Shown one piece after another: positions 9,701-16,396 of a stretch of 25,623 bases of DNA (positions are counted from its first letter, which is position 1; each line of letters starts with the position of its first letter). The position numbers and the translations under genes were made by a program. Source of the stretch: a virus; IMG/VR virus record IMGVR_UViG_3300027712_000133, positions 1 through 25,623 of that record. The stretch is one strand, 5' to 3'. Under the pieces are notes generated by a model that was not told the DNA's origin, made no database searches, and worked only from the letters and a program-made list of their open reading frames with translations.

Positions 9701-10277
9701 CACTTCCAGGATCAATAGTTTGAGACATTGTAACGGATAAATCATTTAATGGAGGTGGTTTTATAACGCTAATCTCTGTAGATGTAAAGTCATTCAATCC
9801 ATATAACTTAGCTCTATCAATGTTTATTATTCTAGGAGGATTTAAATCACCAGTCCATGCCAAAAAATTACCTTCTCCTTCAGATGTAACTATAATATCA
9901 GATGCTTTTATTTTTGCATTTTTAGAAAAATTTAAAGCCCCTCCAGTAACAGATTGTAATACTCTAACTGTGCTTGAATTTGAGGAATTATATTCTATTA
10001 CAGCATCATAATTATCACCACAAACAAAATTGTATATTTTTCCATCAGATGATGATTTAGTAGTATGTATTGTGACTGGATTTAAAATACCGAAGTCAAC
10101 TGCTATATTGGTTTTTTTTACATTTCCAAGTGCATTCTTAACAACTCCTTTTTGACCTTCTTCTGATGTTATAATAGAAATATTCATTGCATCGGTTAAT
10201 TGACCCATAGGAACAAGTCTCTCATCCAAATCTTTATTAACAGTACCTATAAGGAAATTATTTGATATTTTAGTCAT
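6777..10277 (-). CDS. Tail nozzle / stabilisation protein (muzzle-type)
   Basis: A 1166-residue, strongly beta-rich protein with many Tyr, Asn, Ser and Asp residues and no membrane segment. The N-terminus (residues 10-50, with NKDLDERLVPMGQL and NALGN) matches the start I know from the large tail-stabilisation or muzzle proteins of crAss-like and related Bacteroidota podoviruses, where such a motif opens a beta-propeller. In position it corresponds to T7 gp12 and P22 gp10: after the adaptor proteins and before the ejection proteins. It likely forms the tube end of the short tail that contacts the fibres and closes the channel. It begins 3 bp after the 95-aa gene. Length is well above T7 gp12 (about 794), in keeping with the elaborate Bacteroidota versions. 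The general role is well supported by context; the exact fold is inferred. Confidence 0.75.
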   Translation of the reverse strand: MTKISNNFLIGTVNKDLDERLVPMGQLTDAMNISIITSEEGQKGVVKNALGNVKKTNIAVDFGILNPVTIHTTKSSSDGKIYNFVCGDNYDAVIEYNSSNSSTVRVLQSVTGGALNFSKNAKIKASDIIVTSEGEGNFLAWTGDLNPPRIINIDRAKLYGLNDFTSTEISVIKPPPLNDLSVTMSQTIDPGSGTTIEDTANFIKDKYISFAYRYKYNDGYYSAMSSWSEYCFTPKGFAIDYSTLENKGMENLYNTVQIYFNTGDRDVIGIDLLFRESKSNTVYIIDKFDKLALGYADNTYEYFVFKENKIYSVLPDAQYYRNYDNVPLLANAQTIIGNRILYGDFTEGRNLESDLKYTVTLDSTLFVSQSGNQLKSLHSNRDVEVAIIYMDGEGRKSTALVSKTNMVNIPSDYSDHINKLSVTTISNPPSWAKKYKFAIKQITGDYETIYSNVVLEDPTNLGYAWLLLEGENINKVRTGDDLLVKADKDGPVNGIRRTKALEVKDQVKDFLTVGTTSIVPSQSGLYLKIKPIGFNIKADAPIIVTANANYHNPPSVTLDLSTTIIPAGSIVSGSRIHIYIHSDEHSNGHAWEFDQYYSSNDPYPTFKDWYNTVFPLAWGTFDDDNIITSWTGDSLTITSREGGYSSSGTRYLIATFTVSKSPTTIFETIPIDDNAALFFEAPTTYSVIDGLHHSGYSPDQNTHYLNDIWNCISWGNGAESYKIMDKFNSKKLAIDFNPTAITQDKYRQINRFADLTYGEGLQESTNVNRLNEFNLYLANYKDDMQKSFGKIVTIKGFDTNIDVIQEDKYSVVYYGKDLLYNADGSTNLQKIPEVLGQQKAIEGEFGVQHAGAFDFYGFNRFFPDIKRCVVMQKSNQGLVPISNYGMNFDFTRLFADNIIDEIIGAYDLYLNVYIINVKYTDKNSVKQYVTWLYSDESNGWVSKQSFNPEDMTRLNGGFYSCYQGEIYKHNESQNYNTFYGTQTPSSFSFNMNIEPGTRKVFRTLSTEGTDTWKAIAITDQQNGHIDVSDYQIKEGVSYAYIRGDEDSVNQHVDTATPSTQGIGTVASISGNNVITNSFVSNMVSVGDKVFKTNGTLIGNITAILSNGVTLSSVVGLVGGDFIYSTKPQSVETSGLLGYYMNVTLSLDKNTRSELYQVNSEVSKSFM

Positions 10278-10280
10278 TTC

Positions 10281-10568
10281 TTATTTTCTTGGTTTTACTT
10301 TAGTATTTATAACTCCCTTTACTGCCGTATTGTTTTTACCATTGTATTTGTAGTCAGATACTTTCCCTCCATTTGATTTCACAGCTCTATCTTTAGCTCT
10401 TTCGGCTGGAGTCATGTTTCCTATAGCCACTCCTTTAGAAGTAGCTTTCCCTTTAGAGTCTATATTACCAGACTTCTTCATTTGACTAATTGCTATAGCG
10501 TATGCTGAACTTTTATTTATTCCTTTCGCCTCTAATTTAGAGACCAATCTTTCTACTATCTTTGGCAT
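10281..10568 (-). CDS. Small basic structural-region protein
   Basis: A 95-residue, very Lys-rich protein. Residues 3-35 form an amphipathic helix (VERLVSKLEAKGINKSSAYA), followed by Gly/Lys-rich turns. The motif TPAERAKDRAVKSNGG at about 53-68 then leads to SDYKYNGKNN, a pattern I associate with small uncharacterised proteins near tail genes of several phage groups. The charge suggests DNA or acidic-protein contact inside the virion. It lies between the 302-aa adaptor-like gene and the nozzle gene with only a few bases on each side, so it is co-expressed with tail parts. No specific function can be assigned. Confidence 0.7.
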   Translation of the reverse strand: MPKIVERLVSKLEAKGINKSSAYAIAISQMKKSGNIDSKGKATSKGVAIGNMTPAERAKDRAVKSNGGKVSDYKYNGKNNTAVKGVINTKVKPRK

Positions 10569-10578
10569 AATTTATTAT

Positions 10579-11487
10579 TTAAGCTAACCAGGTTCTTCTT
10601 CCTTTTAATAACTGCATTATTTTCTCTCCATCTATATCAGCCATTCTTAATTTGGTATTATTCAACTGAGAGAAGTATTCTTTTCTGAATCTATTGATTA
10701 TGTATTCTTGAACATTATATTTAGTATGAAGCATTTGCCAGGCTATGTAGTTTATTAAACAAGCCTCAGCCATTTTATGAACCTCAATTTCACTTTCGTC
10801 ACTAAATTCAAGACCATCTGATAAATACTCTAACGCAATTACCCTATATTTTAAATCAGAACTAAATTGTATAATACCAAGTTTTTTGTCTATATTAAAA
10901 GTTCCATTTTTATTAGCTTTAGATGTGTCTAGTCCGTAATTAGCACCTCCATAATTAGGTCCTCCAACATCACCAGACATTGAAATATAATCTGAAACAT
11001 CAAATTGATTTACATTTCCTAAGTCTGTACTTTTTGCATTATTAAAAGTAACACTCTCCCCTTCTAACGGATATCCTTCTTGATCAAATATAATATTAAA
11101 CTTATTATCTTGCAGATATGACGCAGTAACTATTGTGGTATCAGAGTTTTGCATTATAGGATGATACCTACCATTTTGGTCAACGTAGGATACTCTAACC
11201 CAATTAACATAATCTATAGGTAAAATTAATTGCAAGGCATCTCCAAGCTCAAGCTCCATAGTCTTAACCTCTTTTAGAGCATCGTAATTAAGTTCTTGCA
11301 ATGCTCTTTTGGCATGGTAGATTACTTGGTATCTTTTTGTGTTGGATGGAAGTATTCTGTCATCTCCAACATATGTTAACATAAATCTATTTACTACATC
11401 CTTAATAGTTACATATTGGTATCCTCCCCAGTTTTCACTTGGATCTTCATAGTAATTAATTGTAGGAATTGTTATTACATTGCTCAT
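10579..11487 (-). CDS. Head-tail adaptor / ring protein
   Basis: A 302-residue protein. Residues about 28-75 contain an alpha-helical segment (VNRFMLTYVGDD, then YHAKRALQELNYDALKEV), followed by a beta element LQLILPIDYVNWVRVSYVD at about 88-106. A Gly/Asn/Tyr-rich insert lies near 173-190 (GGPNYGGANYGLD). The C-terminus is helical and ends RRTWLA. The ARRALQE.NYD...EV / LP.DYVN..R pattern is one I know from ring or adaptor proteins of crAss-like and other Bacteroidota podoviruses. It lies between the 229-aa protein and the nozzle in an unbroken gene string. A role joining portal to tail is inferred from family resemblance and order. Confidence 0.65.
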   Translation of the reverse strand: MSNVITIPTINYYEDPSENWGGYQYVTIKDVVNRFMLTYVGDDRILPSNTKRYQVIYHAKRALQELNYDALKEVKTMELELGDALQLILPIDYVNWVRVSYVDQNGRYHPIMQNSDTTIVTASYLQDNKFNIIFDQEGYPLEGESVTFNNAKSTDLGNVNQFDVSDYISMSGDVGGPNYGGANYGLDTSKANKNGTFNIDKKLGIIQFSSDLKYRVIALEYLSDGLEFSDESEIEVHKMAEACLINYIAWQMLHTKYNVQEYIINRFRKEYFSQLNNTKLRMADIDGEKIMQLLKGRRTWLA

Positions 11488-11490
11488 GTT

Positions 11491-12180
11491 TTATCTTTGT
11501 TTTGCCATTTCTAATTGAGTCTGCGTATCTACATAGTTGGTTATTTCTTGCGAGTTAATAGAGATACCAGCATATGATAAAATCTTACTAACAAGAACTT
11601 CGAAACAACTTTCATGCATGTCAAAATCTTTATAATCAGATAATGATGGATTAAATAACGGATTTCCACCTACTGTATTATATGTCCATTTTGGAGATAC
11701 TGGAGTTCTTAAGTAATACATTTCAACGCCAGTAGTAATTGATGAAGGAAATATTCTAAAATCTTTTCCAACTCTAGTATATACTGGGTACGTTATTGAA
11801 TTAGAGACCAATGGGGTATTATTAAGTTTGTTTATATCAAGTTTTGAAACCTCCTCGACATCAGTAGTATTATAAGTTAATCCTTCAACTCTATGCACAT
11901 CTGTAACGACATATGTCCAAGTATCACCAGACTTGCTTAGTGGTGCGTATTGAGAAAATCTATCAATTCTTTCTCTTAGGTTTTTAGGTAAATCAGCAAA
12001 TTCTCCGTTAGTTAATCTATTTGATTGCTGTATGATGAGTCTGTTGTATGCGGAAAAATCACTTTCAAAAATAGAACGCTGAGCCATCTCTGCAAAAGAA
12101 TTGAATTCAAGTGGGGTTAAATAACCTCTACCATCTTTACTCAAGAAGTATAGGACTGTATTTCTAATTTCGTTTATCAT
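11491..12180 (-). CDS. Tail adaptor / tubular protein (gp11-like position)
   Basis: A 229-residue protein starting INEIRNTVLYFLSKDGRGYLTP and followed by FNSFAEMAQRSIFE (about residues 24-39). This is a helical N-terminus that I associate with conserved ring or adaptor proteins of Bacteroidota podoviruses. The middle is beta-rich (TWTYVVTDVHRVEGLTY), and the C-terminal helices end at QLEMAKQR. It is the first gene after the terminator and promoter between 12181 and 12320, so it probably begins a tail operon. In gene order it takes the place of T7 gp11 or P22 gp4, the adaptor between portal and nozzle. The stop is followed within a few bases by the next start. Confidence 0.65.
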   Translation of the reverse strand: MINEIRNTVLYFLSKDGRGYLTPLEFNSFAEMAQRSIFESDFSAYNRLIIQQSNRLTNGEFADLPKNLRERIDRFSQYAPLSKSGDTWTYVVTDVHRVEGLTYNTTDVEEVSKLDINKLNNTPLVSNSITYPVYTRVGKDFRIFPSSITTGVEMYYLRTPVSPKWTYNTVGGNPLFNPSLSDYKDFDMHESCFEVLVSKILSYAGISINSQEITNYVDTQTQLEMAKQR

Positions 12181-12203
12181 TGTAAAAAAATGTTTATTTA
12201 CTG

Positions 12204-12211
12204 CAAAGATA
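12204..12211 (-). promoter_or_regulatory. TAnnTTTG promoter -7 element before tail operon
   Basis: The minus strand reads TATCTTTGCAG about 24-31 bp upstream of the ATG of the 229-aa gene, after the terminator of the preceding gene. It matches the Bacteroidota -7 consensus. The upstream DNA is A/T-rich, without a clear -33 TTTG. Confidence 0.6.
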
Positions 12212-12240
12212 CGAAAATTAAAAAGTGATTAATTTATACA

Positions 12241-12275
12241 AAAAAAGGACTAGTATAATTAAATACCAGTCCTTT
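12241..12275 (-). terminator. Rho-independent terminator after the 248-aa gene
   Basis: Arms 12244-12251 and 12268-12275 pair perfectly (AAAGGACT/AGTCCTTT). The stem extends 4 more base pairs past one mismatch to a 6-nt loop. Read on the minus strand, the stem is followed by a run of six T, the form of an intrinsic terminator. It ends the 248-aa transcript before the tail promoter. Confidence 0.8.
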
Positions 12276-12320
12276 AAATTTACACACTATTAAAGCTAAT
12301 GAATAATAGGGCGATTTTTC

Positions 12321-13067
12321 TTAATCTAACTTAGACTTGATGAATGTCAATAAAAGCTGACCTTCTTTACCTTTGAAGTACCTTGCTAAAGAGTCATACT
12401 CATCATCCCCATGAGGAACAGTTAATACCACATCTTTACCATTATAGAATCTTCCAGAAGAATCATCATATCTTAGTATTCCTTCCATAGATGCTTTAAT
12501 ACCATATCCTCTAAGACCAATCATATCATCCTTTGCAATCTTAATAAATGTCTCTGGATAATCACGAGCATACAATCTTAAATCTCTTTTTAATTCAGAG
12601 CTAGACATTCCAGCCGCTTTGCTTCCGTAAATTGATAAAGCAACATTCTCTAATTCTGTAAGTTTTAATTCTCTCACAATTTTAGCAGCTTCATATTCAA
12701 GGTCTAAAATTTCCAATTCAATCTCTGCCTCTGCTTCTGGATCAAACAATTCAAATGTGTGTCCAAGTCTAGGGTGATGATCTAAGAATTTCTGTAGTGT
12801 TGGGTTTGTGTGAGGAACTACTAAGATACCACTTTCAAAAACAATGCTTCCTAGAATCGCTTCTCCTGTTTGTTCTGATACGAAAATACTCTCTTGATTA
12901 GTAGCGTATCTAAGCGGTTTTAATGTATTACTTTTTTTATCAAAGTATTGTAATGGAAGTTCTTCTTTGTGTCTATTGCTTAGCGTATAAGTAATAGGTC
13001 TTTCTCCTCCTGTGAGCATGTAAATTTTATTCTTTACTTCCTCAGCAACTTGTTTTTTTAAAGCCAT
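12321..13067 (-). CDS. Conserved head-region protein, function unknown
   Basis: A 248-residue soluble protein with no recognised domain. Residues about 15-85 look beta-rich (KIYMLTGGERPITYTL, later GSIVFESGILVVPHTNP). Residues 89-135 include LQKFLDHHPRLGH and a long acidic helix (EAEAEIELEILDLEYEAAK). The C-terminus has VPHGDDEYDSLARYF. It stands as its own transcription unit, with a promoter element about 56 bp upstream and a strong terminator 45 bp downstream, between the capsid gene and the tail genes. Isolated, separately promoted expression suggests a protein needed in quantity, such as a head decoration or completion protein, but the sequence alone does not show this. Confidence 0.75.
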   Translation of the reverse strand: MALKKQVAEEVKNKIYMLTGGERPITYTLSNRHKEELPLQYFDKKSNTLKPLRYATNQESIFVSEQTGEAILGSIVFESGILVVPHTNPTLQKFLDHHPRLGHTFELFDPEAEAEIELEILDLEYEAAKIVRELKLTELENVALSIYGSKAAGMSSSELKRDLRLYARDYPETFIKIAKDDMIGLRGYGIKASMEGILRYDDSSGRFYNGKDVVLTVPHGDDEYDSLARYFKGKEGQLLLTFIKSKLD

Positions 13068-13122
13068 TTTAATTTTTATTTAAGATTTTGTTTTATTACG
13101 GTGATTATCGCCGTTATTTTTG

Positions 13123-13130
13123 CAAAGGTA
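13123..13130 (-). promoter_or_regulatory. TAnnTTTG promoter -7 element for the 248-aa gene
   Basis: The minus strand reads TACCTTTGCAAA in the gap between the 248-aa gene and the homing endonuclease, which point away from each other. It agrees with the Bacteroidota -7 consensus and with the elements at 16370 and 12204. No clear -33 TTTG is visible. Confidence 0.6.
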
Positions 13131-13174
13131 AGGTATTTTAACTATCTTTACTTTAGATATAAAAAGATATAGTT

Positions 13175-13816
13175 ATGGGATACGTTTATAGACATATTAG
13201 ATTAGACAATGGATATCCTTTCTATATAGGGATTAGCAATAGTTGTGATGGTAAATATAAGAGAGCTAATGCTAGAGCAAAGAGAAATAATCTTTGGGGT
13301 AAAATAGTAGCTAAGACCAATTATGAAGTTGAAATATTATTTGAACATGATGATTATGAATTTATAAAAGAGAAAGAAAAAGAATTTATATCGTTGTATG
13401 GTAGAATAAATACCAAGACTGGGATATTATCTAATTTAACTGATGGTGGTGAAGGAACTATAGGTTGGATACCAACTAAAGAGCAAAGAGATAATCAGAG
13501 TAATAGAATGAAAGGAGATAAACATCCTCAGTTTGGTATTAAACATTCAGAAGAAAGAAACTTAAATAATAGTTTAGGTCAGTTAAATTTAAATAAAACC
13601 AATAAAGCATTATCTGATATGAATAAAAAGAATAAAGGTGCTTTAAATCCAGCATCTAAAAAGGTGGTTAATACTATTACTAAAGAAATATTTAATTCTG
13701 TAAAAGAAGCATCTTTATCAGTTGGATATTCTTCACCATATTTGAGTGAAATGTTAAGTGGAAAATACAAAAATAAAACAAACTTAATATATTACATAAA
13801 AAAAGAGGAGTGTTAA
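13175..13816 (+). CDS. GIY-YIG homing endonuclease with NUMOD DNA-binding motifs
   Basis: A 213-residue free-standing homing nuclease, the only plus-strand gene. The GIY-YIG catalytic domain is at residues 1-80: GYVY (2-5), FYIG (16-19), a basic helix with RAKRNN (34-39) and an acidic helix with KEKEKEFI (65-72). A NUMOD3-type motif follows (GDKHPQFGIKHSEE, 114-127). The C-terminal NUMOD1-type helix-turn-helix is at about 161-200 (VNTITKEIFNSVKEAS, then GYSSPYLSEML). Such enzymes cut a specific site in an empty allele and spread by repair copying. The gene sits between the capsid and 248-aa genes, and its last codons form part of a hairpin that serves as terminator for the capsid mRNA. Its own promoter is unclear; a near match, TATCTTTA, lies at 13143-13150. 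Catalytic residues look intact as far as I can see. Confidence 0.88.
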   Translation: MGYVYRHIRLDNGYPFYIGISNSCDGKYKRANARAKRNNLWGKIVAKTNYEVEILFEHDDYEFIKEKEKEFISLYGRINTKTGILSNLTDGGEGTIGWIPTKEQRDNQSNRMKGDKHPQFGIKHSEERNLNNSLGQLNLNKTNKALSDMNKKNKGALNPASKKVVNTITKEIFNSVKEASLSVGYSSPYLSEMLSGKYKNKTNLIYYIKKEEC

Positions 13817-13827
13817 AGCTCCTCTTT
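13798..13827 (-). terminator. Rho-independent terminator after the capsid gene
   Basis: Arms 13802-13810 and 13819-13827 pair perfectly over 9 bp (AAAGAGGAG/CTCCTCTTT) around an 8-nt loop. On the minus strand the stem ends in seven T, so it is a good terminator for the major capsid transcript. It also overlaps the last codons and stop of the plus-strand endonuclease gene. In that direction it is followed only by AATTAAC, so it would be weaker. Confidence 0.8.
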
Positions 13828-13857
13828 AATTAACATTATTTAACTACTTAATAATCA

Positions 13858-15228
13858 CTAAACTGCACTTGATTTTAATAATACAAAATTATTCCTACCC
13901 ATTACATTTAAACATCTTTCAGATAAAAGGTGTAACTCATTGGCATCCAATGAACTAGTGGTAGCTCCACCAGCACCACCCACAATCCAGGCTTTGTATC
14001 GGCGATCCTCTCCAGAATTACTTCTGTACTTGATATGCAAGAAAGGCAAAGTTGTATTAGCTCCTAAGATATTATCATAAACTGACATAGATCCAGCAGG
14101 ACAAATAACACCATTGATTGCAGACAAACCTTTTACAGCTCCACGTTTAGTTGGATCATTTAAATATTTCCAAGCTGTTTTGTGGAAAGTATAACCACCC
14201 CACATAATAGATTTGAAAGACAAAGCAATTGCTTTTTGTACGTCATTTTCAAAGATACCGTATTGCGCACCACCAGCATAAGTTGCATTTAATGCAGCCA
14301 TACCTTTGTCGAATGCTAAATCTTGGTTTCTTTTTGCAAACATCAAGTTCTCAGCGATAGCTCCTTGAGCATCTAAACGGTCAATGATACCAGCATAATC
14401 TACAGAGATATCAGATACAATTCCTTCAAAGATGTTACCAGCAGCAACAGCAGAGAAGAAACCTTCAGTACCTTTATATCCAGCTGTTTTAGCATCAGAT
14501 GCAGAATCGTATTTTTTACCCTCAACCATAGACATCTCTAACATATCATCAAAACGTTGACGAGTTTTAGCTCTATCTTTTAAATACCAAAGGTAACCTC
14601 CACCATATTCAGGAGCTACTTCAATCCAACCAATTTGAGTCATGTCAGATCCATTAACAATATCCACATCTTTGATGATGATAGGAGAGTTTTCGAAAAT
14701 ATTAGGATCGGTTGTCAATGAAGTTGCTTGACCTACAGTACCTTTTTTGAATTCAGAACCATAAACATAGATAGTCAATTGACTAGCAGTTGTTCCAACT
14801 CCAAATCCAGCAGCAAGTGTAGATACAGCAGTAAAGTCATCAGCATTTACGCTAGTTACAATACCAATATTCTCAACTCCAGTTACTGTGTTGTATATTA
14901 ATACAGTTTCATTTGGTCTTACAGCATGAGCAACAAGTCCAGTTCCAGAGAAAACATTTCCAGTTCTAGTAGCTGCTTTGTAAACTTTTGTCAAACGACC
15001 TTCTTCTGTCCATTTAACTAAGTCAGATGAGATAGCAAATTCAGAACCTTGTTTTTCTAAGAATCCTTTGATAGATTGATTACCATAAGATTGAAATTCT
15101 TTTTCATACAAATCGGGCATATACTGATTTGTAAAGTTAAAGTTAGATGCTTCTAAATAGTTAGAAGACGTTACTTCTTTTTTTGGAGATGGAGTGAAGT
15201 TTACTCCAGGGATTGCTAATACTGCCAT
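13858..15228 (-). CDS. Major capsid protein
   Basis: A 456-residue protein, the expected size for a HK97-fold capsid protein of a podovirus. It has a short flexible N-terminus, then YLEASNFNFTNQYMPDLYEKEF, a domain with many Gly/Ala/Val strands, and a long helical region including FDDMLEMSMVEGKKY (about 228-243). A C-terminal part holds FHKTAWKYLNDPTKRG and ends GRNNFVLLKSSAV. It is preceded by an acidic scaffold-like gene and by portal and terminase, the usual order. A terminator follows directly downstream, consistent with strong separate expression. The DNA looks richer in GCA, GTA and C-ending codons than its neighbours, as is usual for the most abundant virion protein. No cleavage site or protease gene was identified. 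The call rests on order, size and character and is quite secure. Confidence 0.85.
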   Translation of the reverse strand: MAVLAIPGVNFTPSPKKEVTSSNYLEASNFNFTNQYMPDLYEKEFQSYGNQSIKGFLEKQGSEFAISSDLVKWTEEGRLTKVYKAATRTGNVFSGTGLVAHAVRPNETVLIYNTVTGVENIGIVTSVNADDFTAVSTLAAGFGVGTTASQLTIYVYGSEFKKGTVGQATSLTTDPNIFENSPIIIKDVDIVNGSDMTQIGWIEVAPEYGGGYLWYLKDRAKTRQRFDDMLEMSMVEGKKYDSASDAKTAGYKGTEGFFSAVAAGNIFEGIVSDISVDYAGIIDRLDAQGAIAENLMFAKRNQDLAFDKGMAALNATYAGGAQYGIFENDVQKAIALSFKSIMWGGYTFHKTAWKYLNDPTKRGAVKGLSAINGVICPAGSMSVYDNILGANTTLPFLHIKYRSNSGEDRRYKAWIVGGAGGATTSSLDANELHLLSERCLNVMGRNNFVLLKSSAV

Positions 15229-15247
15229 TTTTTGTGTGTTTTAATTT

Positions 15248-16324
15248 TTATAATACCGTGAACATTTTAGTACTACTTCCAGATGTTGATCTTACCGTTG
15301 ACTGCCCCATATCTATATTCTTAGAGTTTGATACATCTGCTTTAATGGCATCTGATTTTCCAAGTTCATAAAAATGTTCAGCAATCTTGTCTGCATTCAT
15401 TCCTGCATGCAAAGCTTTGTGGTATTCTCCAGCATTTTTAAGTAGTCCTTTTTCATCAAGAAACTGTTGGAAAAAATTACTAATATCTTTTTGACTTTCT
15501 TTAACACCAGCTACGTCTAGCACGTTATAGTTTAATTTATTTCCAGAAACGTTGAAATCAAAACCTTTGAAATCAGCAGAAAATAACTTATCTGTCAAAT
15601 TAATAAAATTCTCTGTTTGCACAGTTTGAGCTTTTTGGCTCTGTTCTTGTTGAACATACATGTCATCTAAAGTTTGTTTCGCAACTTTATAATCTTCTGG
15701 TATCACGCTCTCGTCAAACCTTGCTACTGCGTATTGATCCTTTTGATTATTGAAGTACTCTAAAGCTTCAGATAATGTTTTTTTAAACTCTCGTTTCTTG
15801 TTTTTAACATCCTTCTCATCATCGTAATCAATGTCGTAAACGAATTTATCTTCGAATTCTTCACTAACTTCCTCTGAATCTAAATAAGGATTTTTATCTG
15901 CCAAGTATTTTTTAAGAACGTAATTAGGATCTTCTTTACCCCAATCTTTTTGAGTTTCCATAAAGTCCGAGTAAGACCTTCCTGTTTTCTCTTTATATTC
16001 TAAATATTTTTCTACGTCTTCTGGAATTTTCTTAGACTCTTTAGTTTTTACTAATTCATCAATAGAGTTAAATTCAGTCCCGTATTTTTTCTTTAAGTAT
16101 TCTGAAACCTGATCGTCATTTAATTCTTTTTCATTTGACAGAGTGACATCAATGTCATCCTGTAAAACCTCTTCCTCCTCTACTTGATCGGTAACTTGAT
16201 CTTCATTTTCAATCACCTCTTCTTCTTGCTCTACTTCAACGATTCCCTCACCAACAATTTCATCAATAAAGTCTTCTTGAGTTAAAGGCTCGTCACTATA
16301 ATCAATAGTTTTAAATATGCTCAT
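15248..16324 (-). CDS. Scaffold-like acidic protein
   Basis: A 358-residue, strongly acidic protein. Residues 10-65 are almost a Glu/Asp/Val/Gln run (VEQEEEVIENEDQVTDQVEE). The remainder is Lys/Glu/Asp-rich and predicted helical, with DQVSEYLKKKYGTEFNSIDEL at about 71-91 and further helices around FEDKFVYDIDYDDEKDVKNK. It has no membrane or signal segment. It lies directly before the capsid gene and after the portal gene, the standard site of the scaffolding protein in tailed phages, and shares a promoter with the capsid gene. An acidic N-terminus and helical body fit a scaffold, but no homology was shown. Confidence 0.7.
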   Translation of the reverse strand: MSIFKTIDYSDEPLTQEDFIDEIVGEGIVEVEQEEEVIENEDQVTDQVEEEEVLQDDIDVTLSNEKELNDDQVSEYLKKKYGTEFNSIDELVKTKESKKIPEDVEKYLEYKEKTGRSYSDFMETQKDWGKEDPNYVLKKYLADKNPYLDSEEVSEEFEDKFVYDIDYDDEKDVKNKKREFKKTLSEALEYFNNQKDQYAVARFDESVIPEDYKVAKQTLDDMYVQQEQSQKAQTVQTENFINLTDKLFSADFKGFDFNVSGNKLNYNVLDVAGVKESQKDISNFFQQFLDEKGLLKNAGEYHKALHAGMNADKIAEHFYELGKSDAIKADVSNSKNIDMGQSTVRSTSGSSTKMFTVL

Positions 16325-16369
16325 ATTATTTTTAGATTTAATTTAATTTCATTATAGAAATAATTTATG

Positions 16370-16377
16370 CAAAGGTA
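16370..16377 (-). promoter_or_regulatory. TAnnTTTG promoter -7 element for scaffold/capsid genes
   Basis: The minus strand reads TACCTTTGCATA, 45 bp upstream of the scaffold-like ATG, in the 72-bp gap after the portal gene. It is identical over its core to the element at 13123. It would give the capsid operon its own start site. Confidence 0.6.
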
Positions 16378-16396
16378 TTAAAATTATAGGTATTAT

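Noticed and set aside
13579-13770. 63-aa minus-strand frame inside the endonuclease gene
   Set aside because: It is the antisense shadow of the NUMOD region; the plus-strand protein has clear motifs.
13817-13857. Promoter between the capsid gene and the endonuclease
   Set aside because: The two genes converge here; the gap shows the hairpin terminator and no TAnnTTTG element.
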